Assembly: GCF_036323735.1 (NCBI RefSeq)
Contig: NC_086021.1
Coordinates: 159,932,976-159,996,975, forward strand
From: Rattus norvegicus
Taxonomy: Eukaryota > Chordata > Mammalia > Rodentia > Muridae
Direction: 5' to 3'
DNA: 64,000 nucleotides
Shown here one piece after another: positions 35,758 through 46,500 of the stretch. The position numbers were made by a program, and so were the translations under genes. A model generated the notes under the pieces. That model searched no databases and was not told where the DNA came from. It was given only the letters and a program-made list of their open reading frames with translations. The first letter of the stretch is position 1. Every line of letters starts with the position of its first letter.

Positions 35758-35994
35758 TTTTTAATGTTCAAGGCACATAGTTAATATATATGATCAACTG
35801 AGCATATGAAATTTAATTAGTTAATAAGTAGATTTCATTTATGAATGAACAATTATATTTACTTTTAAAATATGATAAGTTAGGACACATGAATGCCACG
35901 ATTAAAAAGAAACTGAAGGAAAAGCCCCCAGCAGGTGGCAGGTAAGTACAGTGGAAAGAAAGAAAACAAGTGTAGCTCCAGGTTCAGATAGATG

Positions 35995-36190
35995 GTGCTG
36001 GAGAGGTGGCTCAGTGGTTAAGAGCATTGCATGGCCTTCCAGAGGTCCTGAGTTCAATTCCCAGCAACCACACGGTGACTCACAGTCATCTATAATGGGG
36101 CCTGATACCCTTTTCTGGGGTTCAGGTACATGCAGGTACATGCAGGTAGTACACTCACACACATAAATAAATAAGTCTTTTTTTTTCTTT
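35995..36190 (+). mobile_element. B2 SINE
   Basis: Sense B2 with AATAAATAAATAAG near the tail. It contains a short internal tandem repeat of AGGTACATGC (about 36124-36145). It is inverted relative to the B2 at 34966-35165, about 830 bp away. Confidence 0.93.
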
Positions 36191-36550
36191 TTAAAAGTTG
36201 TGTGCAGAAGTTGCAAGTGGCTTGAGAAGGACCCAGATAAGCAGCAGAACACTCAGGGAAACCTTCAGGCTTTTGGCTGAAAGTCGTGGAGAAGAAGTGC
36301 ACCAAAGGCCTTTTCTAGATGAAGGTGTGGTGTGACTACCTCGCACCTAGCGATGGTGGCAGAAACATGTTTGTAGGTGAAAGTGCATGCAGTGAAAGGA
36401 TTGGAGCAAAGTTTGTAAACAGGAACAACAAACAAACAACAGCGAAGCAGAGCCGTCTGTTCAGGACGCTGAGACCGAAGGACCGTTTAAGTCTGGGAGC
36501 TGAAGCCCAGCTGGAGTTCACAGCGAGGCTCGAACAAGAAAACCTAAGAG

Positions 36551-36703
36551 TGGCCAGATATGGTGCCCACACCTTTAATCCTAACATGTGAGGGGCGGAA
36601 ACAGAAGCGGACAGATCTCTGTGAGTTTGAGCTCAGCCGGGTCTACATATCAAGTTCCAGGCTAGCCAGAGACACACAGTAAGTTCCTGCCTCAAAACAG
36701 CAA
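36551..36703 (+). mobile_element. B1 SINE, diverged
   Basis: Sense B1 (TGGCCAGATATGGTGCCCAC to CTGCCTCAAAACAGC), interrupted at its tail by the ID at 36708. Confidence 0.85.
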
Positions 36704-36707
36704 TAGC

Positions 36708-36810
36708 GGGGCTGGGGATTTAGCTCAGTGGTAGAGCACTTGCCTAGGAAGTGCAAGGCCCTGGGTTCGATCCCCAGCTCCGGAAAAACAAAAACAAACA
36801 AACAAAAAAA
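36708..36810 (+). mobile_element. ID SINE
   Basis: Sense ID, GGGGCTGGGGATTTAGCTCA onward, with a mixed A-rich tail. Target-site duplication AAAACAGCAATAGC (36694-36707) against AAAACAGCGATAGC (36811-36824), one mismatch. It landed in the tail of a B1 at 36551-36703. Confidence 0.95.
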
Positions 36811-37033
36811 AAAACAGCGATAGCAACAACAACAACGAAAGAGTAGGTGTAATGGGGAAAGAGCAAATAAGGATAATAAGGTAGAAAATATAAAATAGGA
36901 TTAAGGGACATATTCTAACTCTATCCTAGTAATAACTTTGAGCTAAATAACCCCCCCCATCAAATTATAATATATAGCAGAGTCAAAAAGATACAAACTT
37001 TGGAAAAGAGGACACAGAGACAGAATGTGGGAT

Positions 37034-37063
<30 letters not shown>
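37034..37063. repeat. (CA)n microsatellite
   Basis: About 14 perfect CA units. Confidence 0.9.
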
Positions 37064-37064
<1 letters not shown>

Positions 37065-38920
37065 TTTAGAGTTTCTAGAAAAGAGAACACAGAGAGGTTG
37101 AAAGCTGCAAAATTTCTGCTATCAATGAAGGACTTCAAAAATCATGGACTCAAGCAGGTTAAATACATTGAAAACCATCACTTACAACAACCTAGCTTTG
37201 TTGTTGCTATGGTAACAATAGATCCACTGCACAACACAGTAACTCTGGATAACAAACACTATCTGGTTCTTGAAATGACCACTGGTAGATCTTTTCTTGT
37301 TACTGTGGTCAATGCCTGTAAAAAAAGAAAAAGGAAAAGAAAAAAAAGAAAAGAAAAAGGTTTGTTTTTGGCTCAGTTTGAGGGCAAGGTCCATCACAGC
37401 AGGGAAAGCTGACAGCAGGGTGTGAAGCAGCAATCACATTTTGTCTGCAGTTGGGAGAGAGAGGTCAGTGCTAGCAAGAAACTCACTTTCTCCATTCCAA
37501 CAAAGAGTAGAGAGTCTTTGTTGGAAGGGAATGAAAGAGAAATCCTGAAATGTCGATATAAAGCCAAACAAAATCTTCGAAGGGTGATGGACCGCACTTG
37601 GAAACCAAGACATTTCAAAGCTTGTGTGGAGATCAGAGATCAGAGAGAAAACAAGGCTGGTGGTGTTGAGGGCGACTGGGAGGGCTGGATAGAAAAGTAC
37701 AGAAAAATTCTCTAATGCAAAAATATATGGCTTTACAATGGACACCGAGTCAGAGTAGATGCACATTTACTAGACCTGCCAGTAGGTGGCACCAGTGTGC
37801 CATTTGTGATAAACGGGGTTCTAAAGTCTTTTCCCCTACATGAAACTTGTTAGCTTGAAACCAGTAAACCCCATAGAAACCTGAGGATATCTGTTTCTTC
37901 AGCCAAGGCTAAGGCACTTGAGAGGAGCTGCCCTCCAGACCAGATTGTTCTGCCTGTTTGTCAGAAGTATGGTTTTCTGTTCTGTCAACAAAGTAACAAA
38001 GGTGGGAACTAAAGTAAGGAAACCGGAAGGCTCAGGATCTCCAGCCTGAATCTGTAGAACCTTAAGCGTTTCAGGAACCCATAAAGAAAAGCCATAGGTA
38101 ATCTGAGAGCAGGATAAAACCTCGGAGTTCTCCAGTGACCTAACTTCAGCAGCGTTCAAGGGTTCTCCTAAAGGTGATCCCGTTAGCCTCTTAGCCAGCT
38201 TATCACAATGACAAAAACAAAACAAAACAAAAAAACCCTGAGTCCATCAACATATGGGAAGGGTTTAATTTGACCTAGAATTCAAAGTTTTCACTGCAGA
38301 GTTGCTAGCCTCCCGGTGCTGAGCCTGAGTACAGTGCCACGGAGCTTGGCCAATTCATAGTGGTTGGGAAGAAAGGAAGGTCAGGAACCTAATAGCCCTT
38401 CAAGGACACAATTCCAGTGACCTAAGTCCCTTCCACCGGACCCTGCCTCTCAAAGTCTCTGTCACTTCCCAATGTGCCACTGGCTGGCAGGAGCTTTTAT
38501 GCATGGCCTTTGGGGGACATACAAAACCCACCCTTAACTGATCCCCCACCAGAACAGGATATGCAGCAGTCTGGGCACTCTTATAGAATCAGCCAGTAGT
38601 AAGAGCCTCAGAGAGCAGACATTTAAGTTGGAGAACAGGAAGAACATTTCACAATAGCTGGATGAGAATGGGGAAGGTGGCTGTCTGATGGGACACTGGG
38701 ACAATTTTTTATTGTCTATAGAGGGGAAAATGAAACTGGGCCTCAACATTTTGGCTCAGAGGAAAACACTTTCAGGTAGATTAAAGGTATAAGGGTGAGA
38801 GACAAACCCATGAAGACTTTCGACACTTTGGCTTACATGAGACTCACCACAGTCTCTTGATTTTATTTAGAAATTAGTGGGCTTTTCAGCTTGATTGGGT
38901 AAGTTCTCCTCCTCCCTGTC

Positions 38921-39099
38921 TTTTTTTTTTAAGATTTATTTATTTTATGCATGTGTGTACACTGTCACTGTCTTCAGACACACCAGAAGAGCATCCCATT
39001 ACAGATGGTTGTGAGCCACCATGTGGTTGCTGGGAATTGAACTCAAGACCTCTGGAAGAGCAGTCAGTGCTCTTAACCTCTGAGCCACCTCTACAGCCC
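38921..39099 (-). mobile_element. B2 SINE
   Basis: Reverse-orientation B2, with body AGATGGTTGTGAGCCACCAT. A possible short duplication CCTCCCTG lies at 38911-38918 and 39098-39105. Confidence 0.93.
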
Positions 39100-39778
39100 T
39101 CCCTGCTTTTTTTATTTGTGGTCTGCCTTCTTTCTCCATACCATTTTGTTCCCTATCCATAGATTGATCCACTCAACCATAAATCAGAATATAGGTAAGT
39201 GAACATGCATTTGTTCTCCCTTGTTTCCTAAATAACACACCCTGCAGCCATTCACCTGGCAGGTACACCATGTTAGATGTGGTAAGTCATCTAGAAGGGA
39301 CTGAGCCATGTGGGAGGATATATGCCAGGTCTACAAGGACACTGTGTCAGTTACTTTTTTTGTTCCTGTGAGAAGCCACCCTTGAGCTCCCAATCCTTCT
39401 CCATCATCCTCCTGGCTGTCAGATATATCACCGTGCACCATCACACCTGGTTACGAGCTGAGTAATTTATGGAGTGCTTTTCCTCTGTGGGTACCTATGT
39501 ACATGTGTGGTGTGAGTTTGTGTCTATGCGCTCACACGTGTGTGGGTGCACCTGTAAGGAGGGTTCCCATGCATGTATGTATGTGTGTGTATGCACAGAC
39601 CTAAAATTAATGTTGGGCATCTTTGTCTATTGCTTCCCACTTATTTTCTGAGGCAGAGCCTCTCACTGAAGTTACAGCTCACCAATTATGGCTACTCTAA
39701 CAAGCCAGCTTGCCCTGGGGATCCCGTTTTGGCCTCCTAAGTGCCAGATGACAGGCAGACCCCCATGCCTACCTAGCA

Positions 39779-39864
39779 CTTTTTTTTTCCGGAGCTGAGG
39801 ACCGAACCCAGGGCCTTGAGCTTGCTAGGCAAGCGCTCTACCACTGAGCTAAATCTCCAACCCC
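39779..39864 (-). mobile_element. ID SINE
   Basis: Reverse-orientation ID flanked by the perfect 12-bp duplication GCCTACCTAGCA (39767-39778 and 39865-39876). Confidence 0.95.
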
Positions 39865-40516
39865 GCCTACCTAGCATTTACATGGACTTTGGGGACCCAA
39901 ACTCCAGACCTCATGCTTGCACAGCCAACATTTTATTCATTAAGCAATTTCACCAGCTCCTGTTTAGTATTTTCAATATCAATACAAACTTATCTTATAG
40001 TTTGAGATACTAATAAATGTATAACCAATTTCCTTCATAACATTAAAATACCTTAGCATTACCAGGTTATATATAATATCAAAATACTTTTGTGTGCTTG
40101 GAGTAGACCTGCATGCAAAGAACATGTCTATATTCTGTATTCTGTATCCTGTTGGGCTGTAAATATTGATAATTATGTGCAAATTTCACATTTCCATTTA
40201 TGGAGCTAAATAGAGCCGGAAGGTGCATTGTGTTAACTTTTGGGGGTTCTAGAGTTATGATGATGTGTTAGAAATCTTTCTACTTTATTTTTCTGTGTAC
40301 AAGAGCAATTTCCATACCTTTAAAATGTTTTGTTTAACTTTTAAGAATTTGCAGTGGCTGAACCATCGACCCACAGACAGTGTTTTATGGAGTCCTTGCT
40401 TAATGATCTTAATATTTCGCACTTTTGCTGACTTGATGTTAGTAGCGTGCGTTTCCTCAGAAAATGTACCGTATGTAGATTTTTCCCTAATAAAAGCGGT
40501 ATGGGTTTGAATTTTG

Positions 40517-40717
40517 TTGTTATTTTATTTTATTTATGTATGGGGGTATTCGTTCTGCATACACGTCTGTGTAATTCACATTCCTAATTCCCACAAAACC
40601 TGAAAGAGGACATTGTGTCGCCCACAACTGGAGTTCCAGCTTGCACGTGAGTGCTGAGTATGACCCCAGTCCCCTGCCAGAGCAATGAGTGTTCTTAGCC
40701 ACCTGCTCCCCAGCCCC
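40517..40717 (-). mobile_element. B3-type SINE (antisense)
   Basis: Reverse-orientation B3-like order: CATACACGTCTGTGT, GAAAGAGGACATTGTGTCGC, ACTGGAGTTCCAGC, then GTGTTCTTAGCCACCTGCTC. Confidence 0.75.
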
Positions 40718-40824
40718 CCCCTTTTTTTTATGAGTTTTAAAACAAATTAATAAACATATTGGTCATTTTAGTTGCAAATAGTGACTTTATTTTTATTTGT
40801 TATTTTTTTTAAACAAGATCTCAT

Positions 40825-40949
40825 GGCCAGGCCTTTAATCTCAGCACTTAAGAAGCAGAGGCAAAGCAGAGGCCTGCCTGGTACGTTTTGAGTTCTAAGC
40901 CAGCCAGAGCTATATAGTGAGACCCTGTCTTGGGTTTAAAAAAAAAAAC
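40825..40949 (+). mobile_element. B1 SINE
   Basis: Sense B1 with short internal changes (GGCCAGGCCTTTAATCTCAG to GAGACCCTGTCTTGGG), ending in an A stretch that received an ID. Confidence 0.85.
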
Positions 40950-40950
40950 A

Positions 40951-41060
40951 GGGGTTGGGGATTTAGCTCAGTGGTAGAGCGCTTGCCTAGGAAGCGCAAG
41001 GCCCTGGGTTCAGTCCCCAGCTCCGAAAAAAAGAACCAAAAAAAAAACAAAAAACAAAAA
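40951..41060 (+). mobile_element. ID SINE inserted in a B1 tail
   Basis: Sense ID close to consensus with an A-rich tail, starting directly in the A stretch that ends the B1 at 40825-40949. This is a common landing pattern because L1 endonuclease prefers A-rich targets. Confidence 0.95.
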
Positions 41061-42542
41061 AGCCTCACTCTGTAGCAAAGGCTAACCTAGAACCTGAGAT
41101 CCTCTGGCCCAGCCTCCAGATACCACCACACTGGGCTCTAGTGTTTTTCTTACACATTTAACCTAGCTTTAGCTGGGGGATCACAATGACACATAACTGT
41201 GGTCCAGCTACTGAGGAAGTTGAGGCAGAGGGATCATAGCAAAAGTCTGTGTCAAGGAAAAAAGAAAACTATTGATACATATATACACGTAGGAATGTAT
41301 ACATTCAAATATATGGTTTTCCTCTTCTCTCATGCCATTTTTCAATTATTAAGTTATTTATTTACTTTATCTCCTGATCGAAGCTTCTCCCTTTCCCCCA
41401 GTTCTTCTCTTTCCCCTCCCCTCCCTATCATCCATCCCTCCCCCACTACCCTTCTCCTCAGAAAAGGGGAAACCTCACATGGGTATCAGTCAGCCTCGGC
41501 ATGTCAAGCTGCAGTGAGACTAGGTGCAGTTAGGGGAGAGGGAGGCGAAGGGAGGCACTGAGATCAGACACAGCCCCTGCTCCCACTTTAGAAGTCCCAC
41601 ATGAAGACCCAGCGGCACAAGTGACATATGTCTCATACCATTTTTGATATCTCCTTTTTCCTTATAACATTTCAGAGACTTTTGTCCATGGTTCACATGA
41701 CTATTCAGAACCAGTTGTCGAATGTTATTTATTTCATTTTCAGTGTACTTTAAACATCTTTATTTCTCCTTGTATCTTTCCCCGCAAGGGTTTCTCTCCC
41801 TTAGTAACATTTCGCCATCATCTCACAGGGTTAATACTTCACTAATATAGAGTGTAACACTACAGAACTAGCATGGGATAAAAACAGACTAAAGGAAGAG
41901 ACTGCCCATTTTCTTATCTAGAGAGACTGGGGGTGGAGGTGGGGGCAGCCCAACCTGATGTGTTCCTGAGATAACCTGCAGAGGAAGCTGCATAAAACTG
42001 ACAACGCTTCTTCAGACTCTGAGCTCCAAAAGCTGGCTCAGCCAGGGCTCCTGCTCCAGACACTACATAGACCCTGCGCTGAGTCCTGCAGCCTGAAAGA
42101 CATCGTGCTCTGCACGTTTCCAGACTTAAAAGGGACATGAAGGGAGAGTCTATTGAGCGGCCAGTAAGTAGCTTTGCGCCAGACACAACACACATTTATT
42201 TTTTAAATAATAAATAAATGGGAAAGGAAATACTGGAAAGAAAACATTCATGAATCCAATTCACTAAAGTGCTTTCAAACATAAACTCAAAAAAAAAAAA
42301 CAAAACAAAAAAACAAAAAACAAAAAACAATAAGTTGGGTCCGACCTTCAGACAGTCTGCAGACATTTAACAATTGCTTAAACACAACTCCGGGTGACTT
42401 CAGAGGAGGAGAGGCATATGGCTTTCTTTGCTGTTTATACATTGAATATTCAAGGCCTATCAAGTGACTGAGAACACAAAATTACCACCTATCACAAAGA
42501 TGGGGATGTTCTAGACCCAGCTCAAGGAACTGTAGTATAGCG

Positions 42543-42573
42543 TTCATTCATTCATTCATTCATTCATTCATTC
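42543..42573. repeat. (CATT)n tetranucleotide microsatellite
   Basis: About seven perfect units, just downstream of Vsx1. Confidence 0.92.
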
Positions 42574-42617
42574 CTCTGTTTAGAGGCTTCTCCTAGGAAT
42601 GTAAAACAATTATTTTC

Positions 42618-42960
42618 ACACCTGTAACCCAGCACTGGGGAGGCTGAAGCAGGAGATCATGAAAATGAGGCTAGCCTGGGCTGCACAGCAAGACCCTGTT
42701 TCAACAAAGCAACTATTCTAACTTAGTGTGAGGAGGTCAGACCAGCCATTTAATGATTCAACTACATTTTAATTAATGCCATGTAGTAATAATCTCCCCC
42801 CCCCAAACTGGGATGCTCTTGAATGTCGGACCTCTTGTCTCCACCCCCTGAGTGCTGGGATTACAGGTGTGAGCTACTACATCTGTTTTCCACGGTGCTG
42901 GGTATTAAATCCAGGCCTTCACGTGTGCTATTAACTGAGCCTCATCATACTCTATCCCTA
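42618..42960. mobile_element. Cluster of old B1/ID fragments downstream of Vsx1
   Basis: 42618-42712 is a sense B1-like fragment (CACACCTGTAACCCAGCACTG). 42808-42885 is a reverse B1 fragment (GAGTGCTGGGATTACAGGTG), followed by a reverse ID-like piece to about 42955. The first two form an inverted pair about 100 bp apart. Confidence 0.55.
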
Positions 42961-43245
42961 AAATTATCGTTGAACTTCAAATCTTCCATGTCCAAATTCT
43001 ACAAAAGAAAAATGAAAGAAAACCAAGTTGACTAGCTTGAGAGGTTGCATGGATGTTCTCCACTCTAGAATTAAGTGGGACTTTCCCTAAGTCGTTATAT
43101 ATTCAGCGTTGTAGTGTTGCCTTTTTATCCAGATCGTTTCAGGAAGAAAATCAAACTGAAGGTGTTTGTCTTGGACCTGCCTCCTGAAAAGTACTCCTGA
43201 GAAATACACGTTTTTTCCAACTTTTGGGGGCGCAATCTGTGAGTC

Positions 43246-43538
43246 TCATGAGGCTCCCACCTGTGGGGGCTGGAGCACCTGCGGCCCTGGGGCGTGGGTA
43301 CATCCCTGAGTACTGGACCCTGAGGGCATTTTCTTAGTCTCCTGCCTGGAAGAGCTGGACAGGTCAATGGCCACATCTTCCAAGCTGCCCTCAGGGTTCA
43401 GGCTCGCTTTGCCTGGTCCCCTCTCAGGTCCATCCTCATCCTTCTTAGCACCCTTTCTGAGATGGTCCAACTCCCAGAGTCCTGCCAACTTCTCTTCACT
43501 TTCAGGTTTCCTCATCTCTGTAGACTTTTTATGCATCC
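43246..43538 (-). CDS. Vsx1: Vsx1 coding exon 5 (C-terminal tail and stop)
   Basis: The exon starts at a TTCCAG acceptor (43540-43539) and runs to TGA at 43248-43246. It encodes MHKKSTEMRKPESEEKLAGL, a charged Gly/Pro-rich region, then SLEDVAIDLSSSSRQETKK, matching the human VSX1 C terminus, and ends QVGAS. The 3'UTR continues toward lower coordinates. AATAAA/ATTAAA candidates on the minus strand exist near 42749 and 42194-42199, but I cannot choose between them. Confidence 0.94.
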
Positions 43539-46500
43539 CTGGAAAACAAAAAGGAAAAACAACAACAGTAAAATTTTTGTTTTGTTTTGTTTTAAGACAG
43601 GGTTTTTCTATATTGTCCTGACTGTCCTGGATCTTGCTATGAACACCAGGCTCACCTCAAATGCACAGTAATCTGCCTTCCTCTGCCTCGGCCTCCCGAT
43701 TACTCAGACAGATCAAAGGCATGGGCACCACACCAGACTCAAAAATATTTTCAAATTCAGCAATTAAGTACATTCCTTCCTTGTCACTGTTCTTTCAGTC
43801 CGTCTAAAATTTTCTTTCTCAGTGTTCCTCTGGGGCCTAGAGGAGAGCAGCCAGGAAGCTAACTCCCGGCATTAGAGTTTGAAAAGTTCTGTCAGCAGTC
43901 ACTCCTTCAACATGCTTTGTGGGGTGATGCTGTGACTTGACGCTCGTTTAGAGGACAGAACGATTCCTGCTCAACACTTGCTTGAGTATTATTGAGGTCC
44001 CATGGATGCCAGCAAGCACCCTTATTTGTGTGATTTCAGAGAACCAGGCTTGGCTGTCTACCCACCTCTGCTTCTCTCTAATCTCTATGGTCCTTAGGCA
44101 AAGTTCAGACTATATTAACCACGCTATCTCCGGTTCTCAGCCCAGCACCTGGCAGAAAAACTATTGAACTTTCCCAGCCTAAAATCCCACTATGATCCAC
44201 CTAACTAATTTACTCATAATAATGATCTTGTAACCCATGCTTGCAAACTCTGAACCCAAGCAGCACAGAAAGGGGTAAGAGCTCGGAAAGCACTTGACCT
44301 CTTCAACAGAAGCACTCTCTAGGGCATGTTTGTTAAATCAGGACCAGGACTTGACCTACTGCTTCAGCACTGCAGACAGAATGGAATGACCTAGATTCTC
44401 CCTGCTCTGCGTGGCCCTTTTAACCCGCACTCTAAACCATATAGCTCCCACACTTTCTAATAGCATTCACTGCTTTGATAACATGTATCAAACAAGATAC
44501 AAGTTTATCTGTCCACTTACAAGTTGTGGATACATGGGTACAATGTGAATGGCCTAAAGGGATTTCCCCACACATTACCTCCATAGTTTCGAGAGAAAAT
44601 GAAGGCTCATAATTAAAGAAAAAGAAGAGTCCAGACTGGGCCTAAACCTGAGACCACCATATCGGTGGTGAGAACACGACTCACCTCTTTGGTCTTGCTC
44701 TCAGCCACCACTTACCCAGAAGCCAGGGTGCACAGGAGCCCTGCAGGCTGTCTGCAGAGTTGAGCACGGAGTCCGGCAACGGAATGCAGTGACGCACCAT
44801 GGCTCCGTAGAGCCCGTACTCAGCCATCACACTGCTGCCACCCCAGCGCTTCTCTCGCTTCCGCCACTTGGCCCTCCGGTTCTGGAACCAGACCTGGTTA
44901 GAGGCAGAGGGGAGACGGAGAGGCTCAAAGGAGTGCCTAGAGAAGCCCATGGGTTCCTAGACTCTGGGTCTACAAAGGGAGCATTCCCCACCCCTTGGCC
45001 ACAGGCCAGCATGACAACAGCCCTCCAAACCAACAAGGACTCAGCATTGTGGACATAAGGTTGGAGCCACTTCCGTTGATGTTTTCTAAGGAGTTAGGAA
45101 GCCAAGACAAAGAATGAAGGGACCCTTTCCTGCAGTGTGTACAGGGTTTCCTACAGTGTTTCCTGGGTTTTCTGATTAGAAAGTTCACAACTCTTAGATT
45201 AATTGATTGCTGCTATTTCCCTAATAGAAAAGCACATTAATCTAAACAGTACGACAAGATATCCTGAAACTTAGAGCAGTGAATCACTGGCAACTTTTCC
45301 AATGAGCGTATCTACCAGTGCAAGAAAACTTTCCCGGTGGATAAGACATATGACATAGAGACAGCACAGTGCAACTCGGGCTATATACGCTGATGTCTTT
45401 AAGAACTGAAGATGAGCGACAAACAGTTTAACTAATATACCTTCATGCGGTCTCTAGTATAACATCTAATTGTGTGAGTTTTTTTAAAATAACATTTTCA
45501 TTGTGACATCTTCATTAGTTTTGTGTGCACGAGTGTAGAAGTCGGTATCCCGCCGCACACATGTGTCAGAGAACAATTTGCATGAATTAGCGCTCTCCTA
45601 CCAAGTGGGTACCAGAGATCCAACTTAGTGTTGGTCTAAGTGTTGGTGGCAGGGCCATCTTGCTGTCCCACAATTGTGTAAATCTGAGGGTCGGTTGAAG
45701 ATGATAGCAGAAAAAGAGGCAGCCCTTTAACGCCTTTAATTGGATCACTCTCTGTTCTAAACTGAAGAGGACCACACTGAGCTGTTCTGAGGCCATGGGT
45801 TGTTCCCTGTGTGACTGGCAGCTTCTGTGCAGGGTCTCTGAGAAAGGAAGGACACCAGACACCTGTATCCGGTCTTCCGGGAGCTCTGTTTTCACAGCCA
45901 GCATCTCCCGAGCATACACATCAGGGTAGTGGGCCTCGCCAAACGCCTTCTCCAGTTCTTCTAGTTGATGGGCAGTGAAAACCGTCCTGTACAGGGCCAG
46001 AAACACACATGAAATATGCCAGAGAGATAAAAACCCATTTACAAATGCACAAAATCACACCCTTAAAGTTGCACAGGTTTCCCTGTAGCCTCCTGAGAAA
46101 TGCAGGTCATCTTTGAAAATGGACACGTGTGGCTGTTACTGCCCACCAGTAGTAGACTGCTGAGCCTTCTGTACACTCTCAGAAGCTGTTCTCACAGACA
46201 ATAGGACTGTGTCCATCTGAGGAAACACAGGCAGAGGGACAGCCTGGACCCATACCTGTGTCTCCGCTTCTTCCTCTTGCCCAGGGTAAGGGACATCTTC
46301 GGGTCATTCTTTTCTTCAGATGGACTGTCCCCATCTGTTGGCACAAGAAGATGACTCTCTGAAATGTGAAATTTTTGCTCTATTTTTGGCATTTTAATGT
46401 GAAGGTTAATGCTGTGTTTACTAACAATGTACTTAGTAGCATGTAGGGGCTAGACCTAGGCTCACACATTTGTAGTAGGTACGCAGCTTGATCTTCATGT

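Larger units (their letters stand above)
27961..43245. other. Intergenic spacer between the Acss1 promoter and the Vsx1 3' end
   Basis: About 15 kb. The first 7 kb (27.96-34.9 kb) is mostly unique sequence with a few old SINEs; the next 8 kb is dense with B1, B2, ID and L1 pieces. The Vsx1 3'UTR must occupy part of the right end. I see no other protein-coding gene; open frames are short and lack conserved domains. Confidence 0.75.

Noticed and set aside
35248..35784. A 178-codon plus-strand frame
   Set aside because: It lies on the antisense L1 3'UTR; related frames occur at the other L1 3'UTR copy (62.8-63.5 kb, opposite strand).
36708..36790. Possible tRNA gene
   Set aside because: A and B boxes are present, but this and the similar stretches at 40951, 56374 and elsewhere are ID retroposons with A-rich tails and target-site duplications.
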